From contig NZ_FXTP01000008.1 in NCBI RefSeq assembly GCF_900182705.1, forward strand, positions 62,001-126,000: a stretch of 64,000 bases of DNA, read 5' to 3'. Position 1 is the first letter of the stretch; every line of letters begins with the position of its first letter. Both the position numbers and the translations under genes were made by a program. The notes beneath the pieces were generated by a model, which had not been told where the DNA came from, did not search any database, and was given only the letters and a program-made list of their open reading frames with translations. Source of the DNA: Gracilimonas mengyeensis (lineage in GTDB: Bacteria; Bacteroidota; Rhodothermia; Balneolales; Balneolaceae). Shown here piece by piece: positions 45,898 to 54,221 of this stretch.

Positions 45898-46033
45898 CGG
45901 ACTTATGTACTTATTGGCTATTACGGGTGCGTGCGTTTGGTTTCATAGCGTTTTTGATGAAGGTGTTAGGTGTTTATACATGTGCTTGTTATTGTTGAGT
46001 TGGAAATTAACCCGTCAAACGCGCATATTTGGG

Positions 46034-46414
46034 ATGTATTCAAATGGTAACCAAATAGAGGCGCGTATGAACGGGGATGATAAACCAGTAAAAACTGAAA
46101 CTGATATTGAACAGGTCAACAAAAACGTTTTAGAATTAAAAGACCTGCTCACAGTTGCGCAAAATGCCATAAATGAATACACCAACATGAAAGCAACAGA
46201 ATCGAACAATACACTCACCCAAGAAAAACATCGAATCGACACCCACTTCAAAATGTTCTGGATTGACAGGGCTTTATTTATGGTGGTCATATCTGCTATG
46301 ATTGTTTTAGGTGTATTAGATAAAATTCCCATTGAGATTGTATGGGGTATTTTACTTATCACAAGTGGGTATCTTTTACGAAATGAGGTATCTAAACGCA
46401 TTTTTAGTGATTAA
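46034..46414 (+). CDS. Passenger membrane protein of the IS element, 126 residues
   Basis: The frame is open from 45905 inside the terminal repeat. The ATG at 46034 avoids that; the ATG at 46067, preceded by AGAGG, is another good start (115 residues). The protein has a polar, coiled-coil-prone N-terminal part (TDIEQVNKNVLELKDLLTVA) and two C-terminal hydrophobic helices (LFMVVISAMIVLGVLD, IVWGILLITSGYLL). Its last 4 bases overlap the convergent transposase end. Function unknown; IS1595-family elements are known to carry passengers. Confidence 0.6.
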   Translation: MYSNGNQIEARMNGDDKPVKTETDIEQVNKNVLELKDLLTVAQNAINEYTNMKATESNNTLTQEKHRIDTHFKMFWIDRALFMVVISAMIVLGVLDKIPIEIVWGILLITSGYLLRNEVSKRIFSD

Positions 46415-47385
46415 TTTTGTTTTTGCTTCATAGCGTTGGTTACTAAGGTTTCAAACATATCATCCTTGTTTCGGTTGTTGTATTTAAAGACAAATTCGGC
46501 GATATAATCGGGCAGGTACTTCACGGACACTTTGTGGTATTGCCCCATAATGCCCCGCTTTATAATCGCCCAAAAGCTTTCAATGGTGTTGGTGTTAATG
46601 CCTCGGTATGAGTACATCTTTTGGTGGTCAACCTTGATGTGGTCAATAATACGGTTCATTTTGTTGTAGCCTTTGTGATTGTCGGTAATGAGTACCGAAT
46701 CTTCTTCATCAATATTCTTTTCCACCATGGCTTTCAGCTTTTTGGCAGAAATGGTCTTCATCACTTTGGCTATAACGTTTCCGTCTCGTTCTACCATCCC
46801 GACTACGGGCGTTTTCCGGTCGGCAATTGTTTTGTGCCCCATGCCTTTGGGAACCCATGGTTTTTTTCGTTTGCCTTCCGAGATATCAAAGTCTTCGGCT
46901 TCCAGTTGGGTAATGGCTCGGTCGTAATAGGCTTTATCTTTTTTAGTAAAATTGGGATACCCGCCTTTTCGGGGTTTACCGCCTACATAGGTTTCATCCA
47001 TTTCGACTACATCATCTAACTTTTGGGCGGGGTCGTACATCAGCTTTCGCATTTTCATGCCCATTCGCCAAGCGGTTTTATAGCTTACTCCCAAGTTGCG
47101 TTGCAGTTGTTTAGCGGGAACGCCTTTCTTCGCATCGGTAACCAGTGAGAAGGCTATAAGCCATCTGCGCAGTGGAATGCGGGTTTTGTGAAGCATGGTA
47201 TTCACGGTAACACTAAAGGACTTATTGCACTTCAGGCAGGTAAAGCGGTGGTCTTTTTTTCGCCTGCTTAGCTTTTCCGATCCGCAGTAAGCGCACGTTG
47301 GCGTGTCGCCCCAACGGGCTTGCTCAAAGTGCTTGGTTGCGGATAGTTCATCGGGAAATTTTGAGGTTACTTCAATTAGGTTCAT
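46411..47385 (-). CDS. IS1595-family transposase (ISXO2-like)
   Basis: 324 residues. N-terminal zinc ribbon with two cysteine pairs (CAYCGSEKL and FTCLKCNKSFS), then a helix-turn-helix-like region (LQRNLGVSYKTAWRMGMKMR). The DDE/N-type domain shows EMDETYVGGKPRKGG (first Asp), VLITDNHKGYNK (second Asp) and NTNTIESFWAIIKRGIMGQ (third position). All are the hallmark order of ISXO2-like transposases. The frame is intact. It starts within the end of the upstream passenger gene (14-base overlap), so both are probably on one minus-strand transcript. Confidence 0.95.
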   Translation of the reverse strand: MNLIEVTSKFPDELSATKHFEQARWGDTPTCAYCGSEKLSRRKKDHRFTCLKCNKSFSVTVNTMLHKTRIPLRRWLIAFSLVTDAKKGVPAKQLQRNLGVSYKTAWRMGMKMRKLMYDPAQKLDDVVEMDETYVGGKPRKGGYPNFTKKDKAYYDRAITQLEAEDFDISEGKRKKPWVPKGMGHKTIADRKTPVVGMVERDGNVIAKVMKTISAKKLKAMVEKNIDEEDSVLITDNHKGYNKMNRIIDHIKVDHQKMYSYRGINTNTIESFWAIIKRGIMGQYHKVSVKYLPDYIAEFVFKYNNRNKDDMFETLVTNAMKQKQN

Positions 47386-47905
47386 GGAATGTATTTATTG
47401 AGCTTAGAAATTCTCTGTAGATTTTGTTCACTTGGTCATTGTTAAGTTTATTATTGCCCTTTTCTAAGATGAACTCTTTATGTTTCTCGTCGCATTTATT
47501 GAAAATGATGGGCAGGTCAACATCAGTAATATTGGATATATGCTCGGCTACCCGTCTATTGACCGATTTCTGCATTAATAAATGGTTTTCAACCCTATCC
47601 ATTCTTGATTCTCCTTTATTCATAAAAGCTTCATTTTCCAAATCCTCAATTCTATCAAGTTGGGCTTGAAACCAATCCTTAGCTTTTAAGTACATCCAAT
47701 AAATACCCCAACAAATAATTCCTATAATTATCGGTGTTATTGCTTCAAAAACACTCATAATAGTTACTCCTATATCTGAATTTTTCATTTGCTGCATAAA
47801 GCTTATAACTGACTCGACTCTGGTGACATATGTAATTGAGACGCCAGCTATAAATACTGCAAATTGCTTTAAGCTTAGGTTGTTACTGTTTTCATTTTTG
47901 GACAT
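47372..47905 (-). CDS. Passenger membrane protein of the IS element, 177 residues
   Basis: Located upstream of the transposase, overlapping it by 14 bases. Two hydrophobic segments lie in the first 75 residues (FAVFIAGVSITYVTRV, AITPIIIGIICWGIYWMYL). A charged, coiled-coil-like part follows (WFQAQLDRIEDLENEAFMNK, MDRVENHLLMQKSVNRRVAE). I do not recognise the family. It may modulate transposition or be cargo; it is physically inside the terminal repeats, so it moves with the element. Confidence 0.75.
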   Translation of the reverse strand: MSKNENSNNLSLKQFAVFIAGVSITYVTRVESVISFMQQMKNSDIGVTIMSVFEAITPIIIGIICWGIYWMYLKAKDWFQAQLDRIEDLENEAFMNKGESRMDRVENHLLMQKSVNRRVAEHISNITDVDLPIIFNKCDEKHKEFILEKGNNKLNNDQVNKIYREFLSSINTFHEPN

Positions 47906-47980
47906 GGCATTGAGGTTTTAGAGTTAAATAACCCTAAAATACTCTTGCGCACGTTAATAGCCAATAAGTACATAAGTCCG

Positions 47981-47988
47981 GATAATAA
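47981..47988. repeat. Target-site duplication, right
   Basis: GATAATAA, same as 45890-45897. Confidence 0.9.
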
Positions 47989-48767
47989 ACCTGGAGGATT
48001 AATCCTCATTTCCGTTTTATCTACGGTAGACTTCTTATAAATGAGCTAACAGAAAGGCTAATCCCCTGAATGGGGAGGAGTTTTGTTTTGCCAAACTACT
48101 TCAAACTGAAGGATTGCAGAAGAAGGATAGAACATCCAACAAGGAATATCGAATCTTGAACTTCGAACGGGGAAATTGGCGGCGGCAAATGTTTGCTGCT
48201 TAAAAGAGAAGAGAAGTTAAAACGATAGTAACGGGAAGACATAAAAATAGCCCTTCGGATTGCCTCCGTGGGCTTGTTTTTTGAATAACTGCTCCCAATA
48301 TACGGCGGAACCGGTGCCTCGACCAAATCTATTTTCTTTTGTATAACTAATAGTAAGTAATCGTAGCCTTATCTCTGTTTGAGTAACTTCAATGATTTAT
48401 AACATACGTTCATGTGGTACGCTAAAAGAACTCTTCCTCTAATATTCAAAGCCATTTAAAAGCACTTTCGCGCAGCAAATAAATAATATTCTGATTTTTT
48501 GCATATCCAGAAGCGGAGTAACCGGTCCATGAAAAACCGGCTTTTTCTGATTCTTGCCCCTGTGCTTTTTCAGGTAATTTGTACTCTTTCATCACCCCAT
48601 ATAATTAAAATAAGTGGGTATTGGTTTTAGTACTTCAATGACTGTAAATTTGGGGGCGGTGTAAATTGCACCTGTTTGCCCTGCCTGCCGGACTTTATAC
48701 AATGAAATGATATCAAGACAAATCGGCTTTTGGTAAGCACAAGAGTATTAACGCATAGTTTTTTTAT
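47989..48767. repeat. Gap with the right copy of the flanking direct repeat (48115-48360)
   Basis: 48115-48360 repeats the blocks of 45600-45850 in the same orientation, including GGATTGCCTCCGTGGGCTTG and GGTGCCTCGACCAAAT. One minus frame through it reads GRGTGSAVYWEQLFKKQAHG, a repeat-derived peptide I recall from Bacteroidota intergenic sequence, so it is not called as a gene. A 33-codon frame at 48529-48630 (MKNRLFLILAPVLFQ...) looks like an isolated signal peptide and is not supported further. Confidence 0.6.
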
Positions 48768-49721
48768 ATGGGATTTCTCGAAAAATTAGGCCTCAAGAAA
48801 AAAGAAAAGCTCGACAAAGGTGTCGAGAAGAGTCGTGACGGACTGCTGAATAAAATCGGCAAAGCCTTTGTGGGTAAAGACCAGGTGGATGATGCCGTAC
48901 TGGATGAGCTGGAAGAAATCCTGATTACCTCGGATGTAGGCGTGTCTACCACCATTGAGATCATCAAGCGCATTGAAGAGCGGGTGGCGCGTGATAAATA
49001 TGTGACGCAGGATGAACTGCAGGCCATGCTCCGCGAAGAAATTGTACACCTGCTGGAAGATAACGCTCCTGATAAGCCGGCCGAGTTTGATGCCGAATTT
49101 CCCGTAAAACCACACATCGTCTTAGTAGTTGGGGTGAATGGGGTAGGCAAAACGACCACCATCGGCAAACTGGCACATTTATATAAGAAAGCTGGCAAAA
49201 AAGTAATGCTGGGTGCCGCCGATACCTTCCGCGCTGCTGCCGTTGATCAATTGAAGATCTGGAGTGAACGAGCGGATGTGCCCATCATACAGCAAGGCCA
49301 AAATGCCGATCCCGCTTCCGTGGCTTACGATACGGTAGCTGCCGCCAAGGCCCGCGGCACCGATGTGGCCCTGGTTGATACTGCCGGGCGCCTGCACAAC
49401 AAAAAAGCCCTGATGGAAGAGCTGGCCAAAATTAAACGCGTGATGGGCAAAGTGGTAGATGGCGCTCCCCACGAAGTGATTCTGGTATTGGACGCCTCCA
49501 CCGGACAAAACGCGATGCAGCAAGCCAAAGCTTTCACCGAAACGGTGGACATCACGGGGCTGGCCCTCACCAAATTAGATGGCACCGCCAAAGGTGGCAT
49601 TGTAATTGCAGTTTCTCACGAACTCAGCGTGCCTGTAAAATACATTGGAGTGGGCGAGCAAATTGAAGACCTGCAGGTATTTGACCGCGCCGATTTTGTG
49701 AATGCCCTTTTTGGAGAGTAG
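48768..49721 (+). CDS. ftsY: Signal recognition particle receptor FtsY
   Basis: 317 residues. A short lysine-rich N-terminus replaces the long acidic A domain of E. coli FtsY. The N domain (about 20-100) precedes the G domain: VGVNGVGKTTTIGKLAHLYK (G1), DTFRAAAVDQL, DTAGRLHNK (G3), TKLDGTAKGG (G4) and VPVKYIGVGEQIEDLQVFD at the end. FtsY is the GTPase that docks SRP-ribosome complexes at the membrane. Length and motif spacing are normal. Confidence 0.96.
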   Translation: MGFLEKLGLKKKEKLDKGVEKSRDGLLNKIGKAFVGKDQVDDAVLDELEEILITSDVGVSTTIEIIKRIEERVARDKYVTQDELQAMLREEIVHLLEDNAPDKPAEFDAEFPVKPHIVLVVGVNGVGKTTTIGKLAHLYKKAGKKVMLGAADTFRAAAVDQLKIWSERADVPIIQQGQNADPASVAYDTVAAAKARGTDVALVDTAGRLHNKKALMEELAKIKRVMGKVVDGAPHEVILVLDASTGQNAMQQAKAFTETVDITGLALTKLDGTAKGGIVIAVSHELSVPVKYIGVGEQIEDLQVFDRADFVNALFGE

Positions 49722-50174
49722 GGTTTGTGATATGGTGATTTAGTGATTTGGTGATTTAGTGATTTGGTGGTGGGTACGATTTAATCATCTGGCGCCGAAG
49801 GGCAATGTCCGCCTGAAGGACGGTTGGGGGTGTATTAATAGGCACCGTCATCCTGAACGGAGATTTCCTGAACACCGTGAAGGAAACGAAGTGAAGGATC
49901 TGCAGGATACAGCCCAAGTATTTTTAGAGAAGCATCTGGCTTGCTGATAATATTGGGACACTGACACCATTTAACCCACCCCTCAATCCCCGCCCAAGCG
50001 GGGAAGATTCTTTAGAACATTCGATTTTAAATAAAACCAATCTGAACTAGTCCTAATAAACTGGAATAGCTAAGGGCAAAGAATACGTACACGAGCCGTA
50101 AAAATAACCAAAGCATTTCCTCTCCTTGGAGAGGAATGAGGAGAGGGGGGTGTAGAAAAGCCTGAAATTTAGAT
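49722..50174. other. Gap of repeats downstream of ftsY
   Basis: 49731-49770 is a short GTGATTTGGTGATTTA-type tandem repeat. 49846-49910 (CGTCATCCTGAACGGAGATT, GAAGGAAACGAAGTGAAGGA) is a widespread dispersed bacterial repeat. 50116-50150 is a TCCTCTCCTTGGAGAGGA palindrome. A 67-codon minus frame across 50053-50256 runs through the terminator and palindrome and is not called. Confidence 0.5.
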
Positions 50175-50202
50175 CAAAAAAAAGCCACCCTTGGGCGACT
50201 TT
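50175..50202 (-). terminator. Rho-independent terminator on the minus strand
   Basis: Minus strand reads AAGTCGCCC-AA-GGGTGGCTT followed by TTTTTTT; all positions pair with two G-T wobbles. It lies about 125 bases downstream of the small Asp/Gly-rich ORF and is the likely end of its transcript. Confidence 0.7.
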
Positions 50203-50328
50203 ATCATACTCATTTATAAGATTGAGTAATTTCACTGGCTTACCTTTTAAAAACATACCCTCCTAAAAGCATGAATTTTTTGGGGCAGCTCTGGAAACTG
50301 AATATAAACTTTTGACTTAGATACTCAT

Positions 50329-50442
50329 TCAGGCACCCGGGTCTATTTTACCGCCGCCGGAACCGCCTTTGCCTCCATCATCGTCATCTTTATCTCCATC
50401 ATCCATCATTTGGCTAAAACCTACGTATAATCTCTTATTCAT
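50329..50442 (-). CDS. Small Asp/Gly-rich peptide, 37 residues, divergent from the TPR-CHAT gene
   Basis: An ATG at 50442 opens MNKRLYVGFSQMMDDGDKDD, followed by DDGGKGGSGGGKIDPGA and a TGA at 50329. A basic N-terminus is followed by a block of aspartates and then a glycine/serine tail. The start lies 85 bases from the TPR-CHAT gene on the other strand, and a good minus-strand terminator follows. No ribosome binding site is obvious, usual for this phylum. It could be a peptide substrate, partner or precursor peptide; I do not recognise it. Confidence 0.45.
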   Translation of the reverse strand: MNKRLYVGFSQMMDDGDKDDDDGGKGGSGGGKIDPGA

Positions 50443-50527
50443 ATTGACTTGTCGTTAATTTGGGGTTAAACCGTAAAAAAACTATATATTGGATAATTAG
50501 CAATAAGACCTAAAAGTTTTTCGCGTC

Positions 50528-53455
50528 ATGCGCTCAACAGTAATCATCACCTTACTTTTGTTGATTGGTTTGCCTGGCAATATGTATGCACAAACCACGG
50601 CTGCAGATTCCCTGATATCCCTCGGAGATGAAAAGTTTTCTAATGGGAATTATACTGAGGCAGCAGAGTTAGAAAAAGAGGCCATACAGCTTTATTTGCA
50701 AAACGGAGACTCCCTGAAGTGGGCCATGACTCAAAAAGATTACGCTACAACTTTGATAGCAATGGGCGCAGTAAAAGAGGCCGTGGATATCCTACTGGAG
50801 TTGGATGAACGTAAAATTAAAGTTCTAACGAATGAAGACAAAGCTTCTATCAAGAAAGCGATTGGCTATGCCTACCGGAACCTGGAGCAATATGAGGCAG
50901 CACAGAACTATTATTTAGAAGGACTTGAATTATTAAAAGGCAGCCAGGATTCTTCAGACATAGCCGGTTTGTACAATAATATTTCGTACACCTTCAGCGA
51001 AACAGGTAACTATGAGCAGGCTCTTGAATATCAGTATGAGGCTAAACGGATATATGAAAAACTGGATGAAAAGCGAAGCCTTTCTCGAGTACTGAATGGT
51101 ATTTTTCTTTCTCTTATGGATTTAGGCCTGTATGAGCAGGCCGAACCGTATATCAGGCAAAGCCTTGCCTTATCCGAACAGTTGGGAGAACCTCGCCTGC
51201 TGGATATTGCCTACCACAACCTGGCCTGGAACTTCGAAAACCAGGGCAAGCGCGACAGTGCCATCATCTACTACCGCAAATCGCTGGAGCTTACCCGGCA
51301 GCTGGGCAATCCCTATGAGATGACCCAGACCCTGAATAATATCGGCGGCTTGTATGAAGAATCGGGAGATTATGAGAATGCCCTGGCCTATTACAACGAA
51401 GCCCTTGAAGCAAATTATCAAACCGATCGACCTGTTTCCATTGGTCATACCCTGAGACGCCTGGCTCGGGTGGCTATCCAAAATAATGACCTGGATAACG
51501 CCACGACCTTTTATGAAGAAGCGCAGAACTGGCTAAGCCAAGCCCAAGCCCCACGTGATCTCGCCATGCTGTACCTGGACCAAGCAGAGCTGGAAATCAT
51601 TAAAGAACATCACCAAGAGGCAAAACGACATTTGAATAAAGCTGAGGAAATTGCTCGTAAACACAACTTTAAGGGCATCCAAAGCCGGCTTCATACTGTG
51701 CGGGGACAGCTGTATTATGAGCAGGGGAAACTTCGGGAAAGTCTTGGTGAATACCGGAAGGCTTATCGGTTATCTGCCGATGAAACAGTAACCGGCAAAA
51801 TTGGTCCCGCCATAAACCTGGCCCGCTCATATCACCGCCTACAATCCGACAGCGCCTTTATTTTAGCCGACCAAGCCTTCACATTTATCGATTCCGTACG
51901 AACCAATGTAGCCGGGCTATCTTTCCGCTCCGGATTCTTCCGGGAACATGCCGGGTTTTATAACGAAGTGGCCTCTTGGTACATCACCCAAAAAAATCAG
52001 CCCGAAAAAGCCTTCGACTTAATTGAAGCGGCTAAAGCGCGCGTACTGATGGATGAGATGGCCGAAACCCAACAAAAGGTTTATGAAAACCTGGATGAAG
52101 CCACTCTTATCAAAAAGCAACAACTCGCCAAGCAAATAGACCGACTTCACCGGCAAATTGAACAAGCAAAATCAAAACAGCAACGGTCCGCATTACAAGA
52201 CGAGCTGAAGGACCTGGAGTTTGAATATCAGACGTTCTTAAATGAAATCCACGTTAGCAATCCCGCACTTCATAATTTTGAGTATCCCCGCCCCATTGCC
52301 TTAGAGGAAGTGCAAGACATGCTAAACCGTAACTCGGCCCTACTGGAATATGCCTTTGCAGAGAATAGCCTGGTTCGCCTGCTTATTACCAACAACTCCA
52401 TCTCCGGGTCGGTAACCGATTCGCTCGGACAAACCGATGCTAAAAGCTTTATTACTGAAAAGATTAAACATCTGCGGGAAACCATCATCCATAAGAAACA
52501 GGTCGACTCCGTCAAAAAAGTGGGGGAGGAATTGCATGCCTCCATCATCCCTGATCTGAATCAGCAAATAATGGCTGACATCTCTAACCTGCTCATTATC
52601 CCGGGCGGTCCGCTCATATTCTTGCCCTTCGAAGCGCTCAGCAACACGGATCGCTATTTGATAGAAGATTTTGGTATTAAATATTTACCCTCGGCCTCTA
52701 TTTATCCCTTCATTAAAGAACCCCACCGTACCACTAATTTTGATCTGTTGGCGGTTGCCGGGTCCGGCTTTGAAGGTGGTGATGGCCTGGTCAGTGAGTC
52801 ACGTTCAGAGGCTTCTTTTGCTTCGCTGCCTTCTGCCTTGCTGGAAGTAGATTCTATTTCCGTACACTTCTCCAAATCAAAAATACTGAAGAACGAAGAT
52901 GTAACAGAAGCCACATTGAAGTCCCACGACTTAAGTGATTTCCGCTACCTCCATTTTGCCACCCACGCAAGCGTAAATGAAGAATCGCCCTCACAAAGCG
53001 GCTTGTTATTATCCAAAAAAGCCGATGTGGAATCCCTGTTCGGAGAAGATGGTCACCTGAACAGCCGTGAAATTGCTGAGCTGAGGCTGAATGCTGATTT
53101 AGTGATACTAAGTGCCTGCAACACCGGCATGGGTAAAGTGGTGACCGGAGAAGGCTTAATTGGCCTGCAGCGCTCGTTTCTGGCCGCAGGATCTTCATCC
53201 GTGATGGTGAGTTTATGGAGCGTTTTTGACCGCAGTACTTCCGTGTTTATGGCGGAATTCTATGAACACATGCTCACCCATCAGGAAGAAGATTACGGCC
53301 TGTGGGAGCAAACCATGCAGTGGCTGGAATGGCACGAGCATCCGCTATTTGATTACAAAGCCAACGCCCTCCGCGATGCCAAACTGGCTATGATTGATCA
53401 CCCCTACTACAATCACCCGGTGTACTGGGCTCCTTTTATTTTGGTTGGGAAGTGA
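50528..53455 (+). CDS. Secreted TPR-CHAT domain protein
   Basis: 975 residues. Signal peptide about 1-21 (IITLLLLIGLPGNMYAQ). Residues 28-470 are around ten TPR repeats (GNYTEAAELEKEAIQLYLQN, GNYEQALEYQYEAKRIYEKL, GDYENALAYYNEALEANYQT). A coiled coil follows at about 530-580 (LIKKQQLAKQIDRLHRQIEQ). The C-terminal CHAT domain is a caspase-like cysteine protease fold with H813 in HFATHAS and C864 in ILSACNTGMG, followed by GEGLIGLQRSFLAAGSSSVM and VSLWSVFDRS. Both catalytic residues are present. CHAT proteins act in signalling and, in some systems, in defence; export to the periplasm sets this one apart from the cytoplasmic defence forms. Confidence 0.92.
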   Translation: MRSTVIITLLLLIGLPGNMYAQTTAADSLISLGDEKFSNGNYTEAAELEKEAIQLYLQNGDSLKWAMTQKDYATTLIAMGAVKEAVDILLELDERKIKVLTNEDKASIKKAIGYAYRNLEQYEAAQNYYLEGLELLKGSQDSSDIAGLYNNISYTFSETGNYEQALEYQYEAKRIYEKLDEKRSLSRVLNGIFLSLMDLGLYEQAEPYIRQSLALSEQLGEPRLLDIAYHNLAWNFENQGKRDSAIIYYRKSLELTRQLGNPYEMTQTLNNIGGLYEESGDYENALAYYNEALEANYQTDRPVSIGHTLRRLARVAIQNNDLDNATTFYEEAQNWLSQAQAPRDLAMLYLDQAELEIIKEHHQEAKRHLNKAEEIARKHNFKGIQSRLHTVRGQLYYEQGKLRESLGEYRKAYRLSADETVTGKIGPAINLARSYHRLQSDSAFILADQAFTFIDSVRTNVAGLSFRSGFFREHAGFYNEVASWYITQKNQPEKAFDLIEAAKARVLMDEMAETQQKVYENLDEATLIKKQQLAKQIDRLHRQIEQAKSKQQRSALQDELKDLEFEYQTFLNEIHVSNPALHNFEYPRPIALEEVQDMLNRNSALLEYAFAENSLVRLLITNNSISGSVTDSLGQTDAKSFITEKIKHLRETIIHKKQVDSVKKVGEELHASIIPDLNQQIMADISNLLIIPGGPLIFLPFEALSNTDRYLIEDFGIKYLPSASIYPFIKEPHRTTNFDLLAVAGSGFEGGDGLVSESRSEASFASLPSALLEVDSISVHFSKSKILKNEDVTEATLKSHDLSDFRYLHFATHASVNEESPSQSGLLLSKKADVESLFGEDGHLNSREIAELRLNADLVILSACNTGMGKVVTGEGLIGLQRSFLAAGSSSVMVSLWSVFDRSTSVFMAEFYEHMLTHQEEDYGLWEQTMQWLEWHEHPLFDYKANALRDAKLAMIDHPYYNHPVYWAPFILVGK

Positions 53456-53491
53456 GTTTTGGGCTCTATTGGAGCTCAAAGCCTCGTTTCA

Positions 53492-54088
53492 GACCTCACC
53501 TAAATCCTCTCCTTCATAAGGAGAGGACTTTTTCGAGACCTGCCCCATATTTGTTGTTTAATATAACTTTGATGGCTTAAATGAGTCCTCCTCCTTGCCA
53601 AGGAGGAGACAGAGGAGGTCAGGATAGTGGATTTGGGGCCCGCTGCTTAATTCGAATTCCTGAGTTCGTAATTCAACCTGAATGGGTTCTTTGCCTATCT
53701 AAAGTTCATAACCCTGCACTTTGACCTCTCCTATATCCTCTCCTTCATAAGGAGAGGACTTCTTCGAAGCCTGTTCCACATTTGTTGTTTATTACAACTC
53801 TTATGGCTTAGCAAAGTACTCCTCTTTACGAAGGAGGAGACAGAGGAGGTCAGGATGGTGAATTGGGCCCCGCTGATTAATTCGAATTCCTGGGAGTTCG
53901 TAATTCAACCTGAATGGATTCTTTGCCTATCTATAGTTCATAGCCCTGCACTCCGACCTCACCTAAATCCTCTTCTTCATAAGGAGAGGACTTTTTCGAG
54001 GCCTGTTCCAGATTATGTTGTTTAATATAACCTGATGCCTTAACAGAGTGCTCCTCCTTGCCAAGGAGGAGACAGAGGAGGTCGGGAT
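53492..54088. repeat. Tandem array of a 232-bp unit, about 2.6 copies
   Basis: Units begin GACCTC(A/T)CCTA near 53492, 53723 and 53955. Each holds the palindrome CCTCTCCTTCATAAGGAGAGG, a spacer with TTGTTGTTTAATATAAC, the palindrome CTCCTCCTTGCCAAGGAGGAG and AGAGGAGGTC. The first two also carry AATTCGAATTCCTGA/GGGAGTTCGTAATTCAACC. The last copy stops after the second palindrome. No gene is seen in 53456-54221. Confidence 0.88.
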
Positions 54089-54221
54089 GTTCGCCTCAAG
54101 ATATCTGTATCCATCGAACCACGCTCACTAACCAAGACCATTTTACGCCCTTTCTTGTTGTACTTCAGAGTCCTATTTTTAGGCGTCTTTTCATAAATAA
54201 TTATCTAATTCATCGCTTACC

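Larger units (their letters stand above)
45898..47980. mobile_element. IS1595-type insertion element with two passenger genes, 2083 bp
   Basis: Perfect 26-base terminal inverted repeats (45898-45923 and 47955-47980) begin CGGACTTATGTACTTATTGG. An 8-base duplication GATAATAA flanks both ends, the length expected for IS1595-family transposition. Inside are an ISXO2-like transposase and two predicted membrane proteins. Intact ends and frames suggest a recent, possibly active copy. Confidence 0.93.

Noticed and set aside
45905-46033. Start of the left IS passenger at 45905
   Set aside because: This start lies inside the terminal inverted repeat; internal ATGs at 46034 or 46067 are more plausible.
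45898-47980. Composite transposon or defence island around the IS
   Set aside because: Only one IS copy is present, and its target duplication lies directly at its own ends, so it is a simple insertion.
48096-48326. 76-codon minus frame right of the insertion element
   Set aside because: Composed of the flanking repeat, whose left copy has stops in the same frame.
48529-48630. 33-codon frame with signal-peptide-like sequence before ftsY
   Set aside because: Too short, no terminator or partner gene; could be chance.
50053-50256. 67-codon minus frame near the CHAT gene
   Set aside because: It runs through a terminator and a dispersed palindrome; AGGAGG lies too close to its ATG to be a normal ribosome binding site.
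53492-54088. CRISPR array
   Set aside because: Units are about 232 bases with conserved spacers; a CRISPR has short repeats and unique spacers, and no cas genes are near.
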